Assembly: GCA_003149835.1 (NCBI GenBank) | Contig: QAMX01000160.1 | Coordinates: forward strand, 1 to 5,010 | Reading direction: 5' to 3' | DNA length: 5,010 nt | Source of the DNA: Clostridiales bacterium | GTDB taxonomy: Bacteria > Bacillota > Clostridia > Oscillospirales > QAMX01 | Shown: piece after piece, positions 1 to 5,010 of the stretch | Numbering within the stretch: position 1 is the stretch's first letter | How the letters are laid out: each line of letters opens with the position of its first letter | Notes under the pieces: model-generated | Seen by the model: the letters and a program-made list of their open reading frames with translations, nothing else | What the model was told of the DNA's origin: nothing | The model's database searches: none | Translations under genes and position numbers: made by a program

Positions 1-20
1 TTTTTCGTAAAATCCGTCAT
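1..20 (-). CDS. 5' end of a gene cut by the window edge, probably ispG (4-hydroxy-3-methylbut-2-enyl diphosphate synthase)
   Basis: Only six codons are visible (ATG start at 20-18, reading MTDFTK) before the window ends. A good Shine-Dalgarno (AAGGA, 34-30) lies nine bases upstream, so the start itself is credible. The product cannot be read from six residues. The ispG call is inference from gene order: in many Clostridia rseP is directly followed by ispG (gcpE), the iron-sulfur enzyme that converts methylerythritol cyclodiphosphate to HMBPP in the MEP pathway, which would fit with dxr two genes upstream. The 48-bp gap from the rseP stop suggests the same transcript. Another gene could follow rseP here. 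Confidence 0.5.
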
Positions 21-29
21 AGGTTCTCT

Positions 30-34
30 TCCTT
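30..34 (-). promoter_or_regulatory. Ribosome binding site of the gene starting at 20
   Basis: On the minus strand the bases AAGGA are followed nine bases later by ATG. This is what supports calling a gene start so close to the window edge. A short GC-only inverted repeat (CCCGC/GCGGG, 48-60) lies between the rseP stop and this site; it has no T-run, so I do not call it a terminator. Confidence 0.6.
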
Positions 35-68
35 CGGGTCTGCCGTTCCCGCCGGGCGGGCCGGCGCT

Positions 69-1100
69 TTATCCGGCGACGAGCCGCGCGATGTCGTTGT
101 AGGTGACATAGACCATCAGCAGCATAAACAGCAGCAAACCGCCCAGATGGACGTAGTTTTCGTATTTCGGGTCGAGCTTTTTGCGCCCGAACAGGCGCAT
201 AACCAGCTCGATGAGCAGAAAGAAAATGCGTCCGCCGTCGAGCGCGGGCAGAGGCAGCAGATTCATGATCGCCAGGTTGATGGCGATAAAGGCCGCAAAC
301 GTCCACACCACGCGCGCCTCGTGAATCGAGCTCAGCGCCGCGGTGATGCCGACCGGGCCGGTCAGATCGCTCGCCTTGGCCTCGCCCTTGAACAGATCGA
401 CGATGCTCATGCGGATCACCCGCGTATAATCAGCGGCGACATTGAAGCCGTAGCCGATTTTATCGAAGAAGCCGGCCTCCTCGGCCGCCATGTCGAAGCC
501 GTAGCGGAGCTGGTCGCTGTCCCCAAAGGTGCGCGGCGACAGCTCGACGTCGCGAAGCGTCACCTTTTCGCCGTCGCGGATAACCGTGATCGTATACGGC
601 TTGCCTTTGTAACGTTCCAGCAAAAACGAGATGTTGTCGGCCGTATAGACGCGCTCGCCGTTGATTTTATAGAATTCGTCGCCCGCCAATATGCCGGCGT
701 TGGAGCCGCCCAGCTCCTCGGGAAAGCCCTCGACCGTCGTCGTCGTCAGGTAGTCGCGCGGGAGCAGCAGAATCATGATGACGGCAAGGCCGAACAGGAA
801 GTTCATAAACGACCCGGCGAACAGCACGATGAAGCGCGCCCAGACCGGCTTGTTGCCGAAGGCGCGCGGCTCGTCGGATTCGTCGTCCTCGCCCTCCATC
901 ATGCACGCGCCGCCGATGGGAAAGGCGCGCAGAGAAAAGTCGGTTTCGCCGACGCGGAAGCCGACCAGCCTCGGCCCGAGGCCGAGCGAAAAGCCGTTGA
1001 CCTTGACGCCGACGGCCTTGGCCGCGATAAAATGCCCCATCTCGTGGACAAAAATCAGCAGGCCGAAAATCAATATCGCCAGAAGAATCTGCAAAACCAT
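69..1100 (-). CDS. rseP: RseP-family site-2 intramembrane zinc metalloprotease (RasP-like)
   Basis: Membrane-embedded M50 protease that cuts transmembrane segments, typically of anti-sigma factors after a first site-1 cut, and in Firmicutes also other small membrane proteins. The 343 residues show the family layout: first membrane helix about 4-24 carrying the zinc motif HEMGH (19-23, catalytic E20); the PIGG and MEGED stretch at 61-72; a second helix about 90-112; one PDZ domain about 115-190; GPVGI at 248-252; a third helix about 264-285; the second metal motif NLLPLPALDGG (280-290, ligand D288); and a last helix about 318-337. One PDZ domain and about 340 residues is the Firmicute form; E. 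coli RseP has two PDZ domains and about 450 residues. The start has AAAGGA (1116-1111) ten bases upstream. The substrate is not shown here. The 180-bp gap to dxr is GC-rich with no clear promoter or terminator. Confidence 0.96.
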   Translation of the reverse strand: MVLQILLAILIFGLLIFVHEMGHFIAAKAVGVKVNGFSLGLGPRLVGFRVGETDFSLRAFPIGGACMMEGEDDESDEPRAFGNKPVWARFIVLFAGSFMNFLFGLAVIMILLLPRDYLTTTTVEGFPEELGGSNAGILAGDEFYKINGERVYTADNISFLLERYKGKPYTITVIRDGEKVTLRDVELSPRTFGDSDQLRYGFDMAAEEAGFFDKIGYGFNVAADYTRVIRMSIVDLFKGEAKASDLTGPVGITAALSSIHEARVVWTFAAFIAINLAIMNLLPLPALDGGRIFFLLIELVMRLFGRKKLDPKYENYVHLGGLLLFMLLMVYVTYNDIARLVAG

Positions 1101-1110
1101 GGTTTCATCG

Positions 1111-1116
1111 TCCTTT
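1111..1116 (-). promoter_or_regulatory. Ribosome binding site of rseP
   Basis: Minus-strand AAAGGA sits ten bases before the rseP ATG at 1100. An out-of-frame ATG at 1108 lies too close to this site to compete well, so 1100 is the preferred start. Confidence 0.7.
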
Positions 1117-1280
1117 CAGACAGCAGAGGAATCTTTCATGCGGCGCGCGCGGAACAGCCGGTATCCGCGGCGCAAGCCTTCGGCGCCTCAGATCGCAGCC
1201 GCCGTGCCCCGCGTCAGCTGTTGCGGACTCCGGAAACGCCGCTATGCTTGCCGCCCGTTTGCCGCGCCGCCGCGGTATGC

Positions 1281-2468
1281 TCACCGCGCCCCGCGGCCCG
1301 CAGCCCTGTCATATACGCATTCCCGCGCCAGCCGGTCGTATTCGAGAATCTCCTCGACGCCGCCCACCGGCGCGGCGGGGATGGCCGCGAGCGCGGCTTC
1401 CGCCAGCGCCGTGATCTCTAAAAAGCCGATCCTTCCCGCCAAAAACAGCGCCACGGCCGCCTCGTTGGCGCCGTTTAAAACCACCGGCGCGCTGCCGCCG
1501 GCGCGCAGAGCCGCACGGGCCAGCGCGGTGGCCGGAAACGTCTCCTCGTCGGGCCGCTCAAACGTCAGGGAGGCCAAACGCGCAAAGTCCAGCCGCTCCG
1601 CGCCAAAATCGACGCGGTCCGGCCCCGTGAGCGCATAGGCGATGGGCACGCGCATATCCGGCGCGCCGAGCTGCGCGATCACCGCGCCGTCGGCGAATTC
1701 GACCATGGAATGCACAACGCTCTGCCGGTGGACGAGGATATCGATCTCGCTCTCGTCGGCGCCGAACAGCCACGCCGCCTCGATCAGCTCCAAGCCCTTA
1801 TTCATCATCGTCGCCGAGTCGATCGAGATTTTCGCGCCCATGCGCCAGTTCGGGTGCGCGAGCGCCTCCGCAGGGGTCACGGCTTTCAGCTCGGCGCGCG
1901 TGCGGCCGAAAAACGGCCCTCCCGACGCGGTGAGAAGGATTCTCTTTCTATTTTTATGCCCGTGCAGGCACTGATATACGGCCGAATGCTCGGAATCGAC
2001 GGGAATCAGGCGCACACCTTGTTTTTTCGCGGCCGCCGTAACGAGCGCGCCGCCGCAGACGAGCGCCTCCTTGTTGGCCAGCGCGACGTCGCGCCCCGCC
2101 TCGATGGCCGCCAGACACGGCCTCAGCCCGGCAATGCCGACGACGGCGGCCACGGTTTTGTCCGCCTCGGCGCAGGCGGCCTCCAAAACGGCCGCTTCGC
2201 CGCCGCCGACGCGCACCGGCGTGTCCGCCAGCCGCAGCCGCAGCTCCTTTGCCGCCGCCTCGTCGCGCATGGCGGCAAACGCCGGACAAAAGCGGCGCGC
2301 CGCCTTTTCCATCTCCGCGACATTCCTGTCCGCGGCCAGCGCGGCGACGCCGATGCCGAGGCGCGCGGCGACGTCTAAGGTCTGCCGCCCGATCGACCCC
2401 GTCGCGCCGAGGACGGAGATGGTCTTCGTCTGTTCTGTTTTGCCGTGGCTCGGTTCCGTCCGTTCCAT
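1281..2468 (-). CDS. dxr: 1-deoxy-D-xylulose 5-phosphate reductoisomerase (DXR)
   Basis: Cytosolic enzyme that rearranges and reduces DXP to 2-C-methyl-D-erythritol 4-phosphate with NADPH, the committed step of the MEP pathway and the target of fosmidomycin. Within 395 residues: the NADPH-binding motif GATGSIG (21-27); LANKE (130-134); the metal-binding DSEH (158-161, D158 and E160); the substrate-loop residues SGG (182-184) and HPNWRM (205-210); and NKGLE (223-227, E227 the third metal ligand). The C-terminal helical domain about 300-385 carries LNGANE (331-336). Length matches the family (about 380-400). The start is the first in-frame ATG after an in-frame TGA four codons upstream, and there is no other start codon before the nucleotide-binding strand. 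It gives a hydrophilic extension of about 14 residues. The Shine-Dalgarno is poor: GTGAG five bases away or GGAG thirteen away. The C-terminal third is very alanine-rich, in line with the GC-rich codons. Confidence 0.97.
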   Translation of the reverse strand: MERTEPSHGKTEQTKTISVLGATGSIGRQTLDVAARLGIGVAALAADRNVAEMEKAARRFCPAFAAMRDEAAAKELRLRLADTPVRVGGGEAAVLEAACAEADKTVAAVVGIAGLRPCLAAIEAGRDVALANKEALVCGGALVTAAAKKQGVRLIPVDSEHSAVYQCLHGHKNRKRILLTASGGPFFGRTRAELKAVTPAEALAHPNWRMGAKISIDSATMMNKGLELIEAAWLFGADESEIDILVHRQSVVHSMVEFADGAVIAQLGAPDMRVPIAYALTGPDRVDFGAERLDFARLASLTFERPDEETFPATALARAALRAGGSAPVVLNGANEAAVALFLAGRIGFLEITALAEAALAAIPAAPVGGVEEILEYDRLARECVYDRAAGRGAR

Positions 2469-2520
2469 AAAAACTCACAAGCTCCATTCCGTCATGCCAA
2501 AGATGTGCAGAAAAATCAAA

Positions 2521-2530
2521 GAACCGGTTC
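2521..2530. repeat. Perfect 10-bp palindrome in the cdsA-dxr gap
   Basis: GAACCGGTTC reads the same on both strands and is followed on the minus strand by a T-rich stretch (TTTGATTTTTC). It lies about 50 bp upstream of the dxr start. It has no loop, so it is a poor RNA hairpin and not a convincing terminator; a binding site for a dimeric regulator or chance are both possible. The rest of the 141-bp gap (2469-2609) is GC-rich, with no clear promoter. Confidence 0.25.
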
Positions 2531-2609
2531 GGCGGCGGACACGCGCACGGCCCTCCGGCGACCGAACGCGCAGGCTCCGCCCGCGGTTTTTGTGTCGCGC
2601 AGGCGGCGG

Positions 2610-3425
2610 CTATTGCAGAATCGCCGGCAGCAGCGCCAGCAGCACCGCCGTGACCGGCGTGGTCAGAAAAATGCTGTCGAACCGATCCAGCACGCCGCCG
2701 TGACCGGGAAACAGTCTGCCGTAGTCCTTGATGCCGAACTCGCGCTTGATATAGGAAAAAATCAGGTCGCCAAACTGTCCCGCGACGCTCCCCGCCGCGC
2801 AAATCACAGCGAGAACCGCGTAATTGACCGTAAAATCAAAGCCCTTGACCATGATCAGCGCATAGACCGCGCCGCCGACCAGCGCGCCGAGCACGCCGCC
2901 GACGGCGCCCTCGACCGACTTTTTCGGGCTGATATTGGGACAGAGCTTATGCCTGCCCAAAAACGTTCCCGTGAAATAAGCGCCCGTGTCCGACATCCAT
3001 GCGGCGAGAAACGGCAGCACCAGCAGGTACAGCCCGTTTTCTCCGTTTCGGATCTCGATCACCAGCGACAAAAACAGCGGCACGACGAGCGCGGAAAACA
3101 GCGCCGCCGCAAGCTGCGGGAAGCCGAGCGTACGGCCGGTGTTCATGGCGATGAGGAAAAAGGCGATAACCAGCGCGAGCAACAGCCCTATGTACGCGGC
3201 CGCCGGACAGCCGAAATAGAGCAGAAACGGAACCGCTCCCGCAGCGCAGGCCGCCAGCGCGACGACGAGCCTGTTTTTCACCAGCCCTGTGGCCCACAAA
3301 AGCTCATGCTGCGCCAGCATGGAGAGCAGCGCGTACAGGCACGGCAGCGCCCACGGCGGGCAGAGAAATAAAACCGCCAGCAGCAGCGGCGCGCAGACCA
3401 CGCCGACAATGATGCGGACAAGCAT
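2610..3425 (-). CDS. cdsA: Phosphatidate cytidylyltransferase (CDP-diglyceride synthase)
   Basis: Integral membrane enzyme that joins CTP and phosphatidic acid to give CDP-diacylglycerol, the precursor of phosphatidylglycerol and other phospholipids. The 271 residues are mostly hydrophobic, with about eight or nine predicted membrane segments (roughly 5-22, 28-45, 52-71, 76-94, 104-123, 131-148, 174-193, 199-216, 252-270). The C-terminal half has the family motifs: DTGAYF (146-151), the SPKKS loop (166-170), GD (219-220), and the CDP-alcohol signature from S224 to D250 with KRE (227-229), KD (233-234), PGHGG (240-244) and DRFD (247-250). I chose the ATG at 3425 because GGAGGG lies eight bases upstream and MLVRI starts like the family. 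The frame stays open to a TTG at 3500, but that would put the N-terminus inside the upstream hairpin region and has no ribosome site. The gene lies downstream of a possible attenuator. Confidence 0.95.
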   Translation of the reverse strand: MLVRIIVGVVCAPLLLAVLFLCPPWALPCLYALLSMLAQHELLWATGLVKNRLVVALAACAAGAVPFLLYFGCPAAAYIGLLLALVIAFFLIAMNTGRTLGFPQLAAALFSALVVPLFLSLVIEIRNGENGLYLLVLPFLAAWMSDTGAYFTGTFLGRHKLCPNISPKKSVEGAVGGVLGALVGGAVYALIMVKGFDFTVNYAVLAVICAAGSVAGQFGDLIFSYIKREFGIKDYGRLFPGHGGVLDRFDSIFLTTPVTAVLLALLPAILQ

Positions 3426-3433
3426 GAAAAATT

Positions 3434-3439
3434 CCCTCC
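3434..3439 (-). promoter_or_regulatory. Ribosome binding site of cdsA; fixes the start at 3425
   Basis: Minus-strand GGAGGG lies eight bases before ATG at 3425, a near-ideal Shine-Dalgarno. It decides against the longer reading from TTG at 3500, which would bury this site inside the coding region. Confidence 0.85.
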
Positions 3440-3477
3440 AAAGATCCGAAAATCCGTCTGAAACATCTAAAATGCGC

Positions 3478-3557
3478 AAAAAACAGGGCGTTTTGATCAA
3501 AAGTCATCGTGCAGAAGCGGTTCGCATTCGCTTCTGCGCGTTTTTTCAAAACGCCTG
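3478..3557 (-). terminator. Terminator- or attenuator-like nested hairpin between uppS and cdsA
   Basis: On the minus-strand transcript the arm GGCGTTTTGA (3555-3546) pairs perfectly with TCAAAACGCC (3496-3487). The pairing can extend by CAG/CTG with one bulged base, to 3557 and 3484. Six Ts follow at once (3483-3478), the usual form of an intrinsic terminator. The long loop contains its own perfect 9-bp hairpin, GCAGAAGCG/CGCTTCTGC (3537-3529 with 3519-3511). The 5' arm can instead pair with a nearer copy: GCGTTTT (3554-3548) with AAAACGC (3544-3538), loop GAA. Two exclusive pairings, one with a U-run, are what a transcription attenuator shows. The structure is seen; regulation of cdsA and downstream genes is inference. 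It could also be a simple partial terminator or an intergenic repeat. Confidence 0.45.
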
Positions 3558-3574
3558 AAAAAGCGGCGTCTCAT
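3497..3574 (-). CDS. Possible 25-codon leader peptide upstream of cdsA (speculative)
   Basis: An ATG at 3574 opens 25 codons ending in TGA at 3499-3497. The peptide begins [14 protein letters not shown], with seven arginines in the first 14 residues. It begins 30 bases after the uppS stop, runs through the 5' arm and the inner hairpin of the intergenic structure, and stops exactly one base before the 3' terminator arm (3496). A ribosome at the stop codon would cover that arm. Against it: no Shine-Dalgarno is visible close to the ATG, and GC-rich hairpin DNA gives arginine codons by chance. I do not recognise the peptide. Confidence 0.2.
   Translation of the reverse strand: MRRRFFRRFEKTRRSECEPLLHDDF
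3511..3546 (+). terminator. Plus-strand terminator-like hairpin with T-run
   Basis: Read on the plus strand, GCAGAAGCG (3511-3519) and CGCTTCTGC (3529-3537) form a perfect 9-bp stem with a 9-base loop, followed three bases later by six Ts (3541-3546). This is the same inner hairpin that sits inside the minus-strand structure. It could stop antisense transcription heading into uppS, but no plus-strand gene is seen upstream, so it may be a by-product of the nested repeat. Confidence 0.35.
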
Positions 3575-3603
3575 GCGTTAGGGCGGGCAAAGCGATCCTG
3601 CGG

Positions 3604-4347
3604 CTACTCCGCCCTGCCGAAGCGGCGCTGGCGCTGCGCAAACCATGCGATGGCTGCGTCAAGCTCGGCGGTTCCGAAATCCGGCCACAGCGTCTTGGTA
3701 AAATACAGCTCCGCGTAGGCGGCCTGCCAGAGCAGGAAATTGGAAATCCGCATTTCCCCGCCCGTTCGAATCAGCAGGTCGGGGTCCGCCACGTCTTTTG
3801 TATACAGGTACGACGAAAACGCCGCCTCGTCGAGCGCATCCGCATCCGCCTCGCCCGACGCGCAGCGCGCCGCAAACGCGCGCGCCGCGTCGACGATGTC
3901 GGCGCGGCCGCCGTAGTTGATGCAGACGTTGACGATGATGCCGGTCTGCTGCGCGGAGATGCGGTCAATGCGCTCGATCTTCTCCAAAATATCGGCGGGC
4001 AAAACGTCAAGCCTGCCCAAAAAACGCAGGCGCGCGTTTTTTTGGGCAAGCTTTTCGCAGGATTCATCTAAGTATTTTCTCAGCAGGCCGAGGATTCCCT
4101 CGACCTCCTCGCGCGGACGGTTCCAGTTTTCTGTGGAAAACGCAAAGACGCTCAACGCCTCGACGCCGATCTCGCCGCAGTATTCGCTGATCGTCCGGAA
4201 ACGCTCTGCGCCCGCGGAATGCCCGAGCTTTCTGGGCAGCCCGCGCCGCGATGCCCAGCGGCCGTTTCCGTCCATGATGATGGCGATGTGGCGCGGAAAC
4301 TTCTCTTTGGGCGGCAGCTTGACTCTGCTTCGGCCAAACAGCTTCAT
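3604..4347 (-). CDS. uppS: Isoprenyl (undecaprenyl) diphosphate synthase, cis-prenyltransferase
   Basis: Extends farnesyl diphosphate with eight isopentenyl units in cis to make the C55 diphosphate that, once dephosphorylated, carries peptidoglycan and other wall precursors across the membrane. The 247 residues align so well with E. coli UppS that the key numbers coincide: IMDGNGRWA with the catalytic D26; H43 in LGHSAG; FSTENWNRP (70-78) with N74 and R77; NYGGR (144-148); and RTGGEMRISNF (194-204) with R194, R200 and S202, then E213. All catalytic and isopentenyl-binding residues are present. Chain length C55 is the family default and is not proven by sequence alone. The ATG overlaps the frr stop by one base (TAATG), with AGAGG (4356-4352) only four bases upstream, so translation is probably coupled to frr. 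Confidence 0.97.
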   Translation of the reverse strand: MKLFGRSRVKLPPKEKFPRHIAIIMDGNGRWASRRGLPRKLGHSAGAERFRTISEYCGEIGVEALSVFAFSTENWNRPREEVEGILGLLRKYLDESCEKLAQKNARLRFLGRLDVLPADILEKIERIDRISAQQTGIIVNVCINYGGRADIVDAARAFAARCASGEADADALDEAAFSSYLYTKDVADPDLLIRTGGEMRISNFLLWQAAYAELYFTKTLWPDFGTAELDAAIAWFAQRQRRFGRAE

Positions 4348-4901
4348 TATACCTCTAAAATTTCCTTTTCCTTGGCTTCAACGACCTTATCGACCTCTTT
4401 GATATACTTGTCGACCAGCTCGGTGACGTCTTTCTCGGCGATTTTCAAATCGTCCTCGGTGATCTCGCTCTTTTTCTTCTGCGCCTTGAATTTTTCCAGC
4501 GCGTCGCGGCGGATGTTGCGGACGGCGACCTTGGCCTCCTCGCCGTACTTTTTGACCGAGCGCGCCAGCTCGCGGCGGCGTTCCTCGGTAAGCGGCGGGA
4601 AGTTGAGGCGCAGCGCCTTGCCGTCGTTGACCGGGTTGATGCCGATGTCGGACTGCTGGATCGCCTTTTCGGCGGCGCGCAGCACCTGCGGATCCCACGG
4701 CGCGACCATCAGCGTGCGCGGCTCCGGCGTGGTGATCGCCGCGACCTGGCCGATCGGCGTCGGCGAGCCGTAATAATCCACCATCACCTTGTCAAGCACC
4801 GCCGCCGTCGCCCGCCCGGCGCGGATCGTCGACAGCTCGTGCGCCAGAGCGTCGATGCATTTCTTCATCTTCTCTTCCAATTCGGGATATGTGTTTTTCA
4901 T
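4347..4901 (-). CDS. frr: Ribosome recycling factor (RRF)
   Basis: Cytosolic factor that, with EF-G and GTP, splits the ribosome after termination so the subunits can be reused. The 184 residues match the usual 185. Domain I, a three-helix bundle, comes from about 1-30 (LSTIRAGRA, 23-31) and 105-184 (AVRNIRRDA, 126-134, the conserved basic helix face). Domain II spans about 31-104 with VDYYGSPTPI (41-50), the TLMVAPWD strand (63-70) and INPVNDG (88-94). The start has AAAGGAGG eight bases upstream. It is the first gene of the visible cluster. pyrH, its usual upstream partner, does not reach into the 109 bp before it, so either a longer gap or a separate promoter lies there. Confidence 0.98.
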   Translation of the reverse strand: MKNTYPELEEKMKKCIDALAHELSTIRAGRATAAVLDKVMVDYYGSPTPIGQVAAITTPEPRTLMVAPWDPQVLRAAEKAIQQSDIGINPVNDGKALRLNFPPLTEERRRELARSVKKYGEEAKVAVRNIRRDALEKFKAQKKKSEITEDDLKIAEKDVTELVDKYIKEVDKVVEAKEKEILEV

Positions 4902-4909
4902 CTGAACGT

Positions 4910-4917
4910 CCTCCTTT
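4910..4917 (-). promoter_or_regulatory. Strong ribosome binding site of frr
   Basis: Minus-strand AAAGGAGG lies eight bases before the frr ATG at 4901, a consensus Shine-Dalgarno consistent with high expression and with a Firmicute host. Confidence 0.9.
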
Positions 4918-5008
4918 ATGAAATCTCATTCGTCGATTGTAAAGTTACGTTTTCCAATCGAGAGACTCGCGCTGATCGCACTCGCTATGCTCGTTTGGCC
5001 GGCGCGAG
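4918..5008. repeat. Hairpin-rich non-coding DNA upstream of frr
   Basis: Three inverted repeats follow one another. ATGA/TCAT (4918-4929) touches the frr Shine-Dalgarno. CGATTGTAAA (4934-4943) with TTTCCAATCG (4951-4960) forms a 10-bp stem with one mismatch and a 7-base loop. CTCGCGC (4966-4972) with GCGCGAG (5002-5008) is a perfect 7-bp pair around a 29-base spacer. No reading frame here resembles the end of pyrH. I found no convincing -35/-10 pair, though TACAAT (minus strand, about 4942-4937) could be a -10 box without a good -35. The block could be an mRNA leader structure or one copy of a dispersed intergenic repeat. Confidence 0.4.
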
Positions 5009-5010
5009 GG

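Noticed and set aside
48..60. GC-only inverted repeat CCCGCCGGGCGGG between rseP and the next gene as a terminator
   Set aside because: The stem is only about five pairs and no T-run follows on either strand; the close downstream gene with a good ribosome site argues for readthrough.
1116..1139. A seven-codon ORF (MKDSSAV) just before rseP, ending at its Shine-Dalgarno
   Set aside because: No ribosome site and far too short to separate from chance; there is no paired RNA structure around it.
147..1421. A 424-codon plus-strand open frame across rseP, the gap and the 3' end of dxr
   Set aside because: It lies opposite two clearly real genes, its translation is charged and low in hydrophobic structure with no known motif, and long antisense frames are expected where GC-rich third positions remove stop codons.
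2567..2604. Direct repeat CGCGCAGGC (2567-2575 and 2596-2604)
   Set aside because: Nine bases of GC-rich sequence repeated once in GC-rich DNA is not beyond chance, and there is no further periodicity.
2445..3371. A 308-codon plus-strand open frame opposite cdsA
   Set aside because: It is an antisense shadow of cdsA; the translation is rich in Arg, Gln and His with no domain, and no ribosome site precedes it.
3426..3500. A 25-residue N-terminal extension of cdsA from a TTG at 3500
   Set aside because: The ATG at 3425 has an ideal GGAGGG at eight bases and matches the family start, whereas the TTG has no ribosome site and lies within the intergenic hairpin.
4860..4929. A minus-strand ORF opening at the ATG at 4929, overlapping the start of frr out of frame
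   Set aside because: It reads through the frr Shine-Dalgarno and into frr in the wrong frame, with no ribosome site of its own.

Overview
The window is a compact housekeeping cluster with every confident gene on the minus strand. Read in the direction of transcription (high to low coordinates) it holds frr, uppS, cdsA, dxr, rseP and the first six codons of a further gene, probably ispG. The gene order, the AGGAGG-type ribosome binding sites and the single-PDZ form of RseP point to a GC-rich member of the Clostridia (Firmicutes), perhaps an Oscillospirales/Ruminococcaceae-like gut bacterium. Proteobacteria usually carry the different order frr-dxr-uppS-cdsA-rseP. The taxon is an inference from gene order and base composition only.

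Layout: 4902-5010 is non-coding DNA upstream of frr with two inverted repeats and the frr Shine-Dalgarno; no pyrH end is visible, although pyrH often precedes frr. frr (4347-4901) overlaps uppS (3604-4347) by one base (TAATG). A 178-bp gap (3426-3603) separates uppS from cdsA and is the most structured part of the window. It holds nested inverted repeats, a six-U run on the minus-strand transcript and a possible 25-codon leader ORF, which together look like an attenuator. cdsA (2610-3425) is followed by a 141-bp gap, dxr (1281-2468), a 180-bp gap, rseP (69-1100), a 48-bp gap and the start of the next gene at position 20.

Function: the genes link translation (ribosome recycling) to membrane and wall building. 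Dxr and the presumed IspG are two steps of the MEP isoprenoid pathway. UppS uses the resulting C5 units to build the C55 carrier lipid for peptidoglycan. CdsA makes CDP-diacylglycerol for phospholipids. RseP is the membrane site-2 protease that commonly controls envelope stress responses. All five full-length proteins have intact catalytic motifs and normal lengths, so this is an ordinary, functional core locus. I see no mobile element, CRISPR array, tRNA or rRNA, and no protein-level novel system. The unexplained content is regulatory: the uppS-cdsA intergenic structure and the hairpin-rich DNA upstream of frr.
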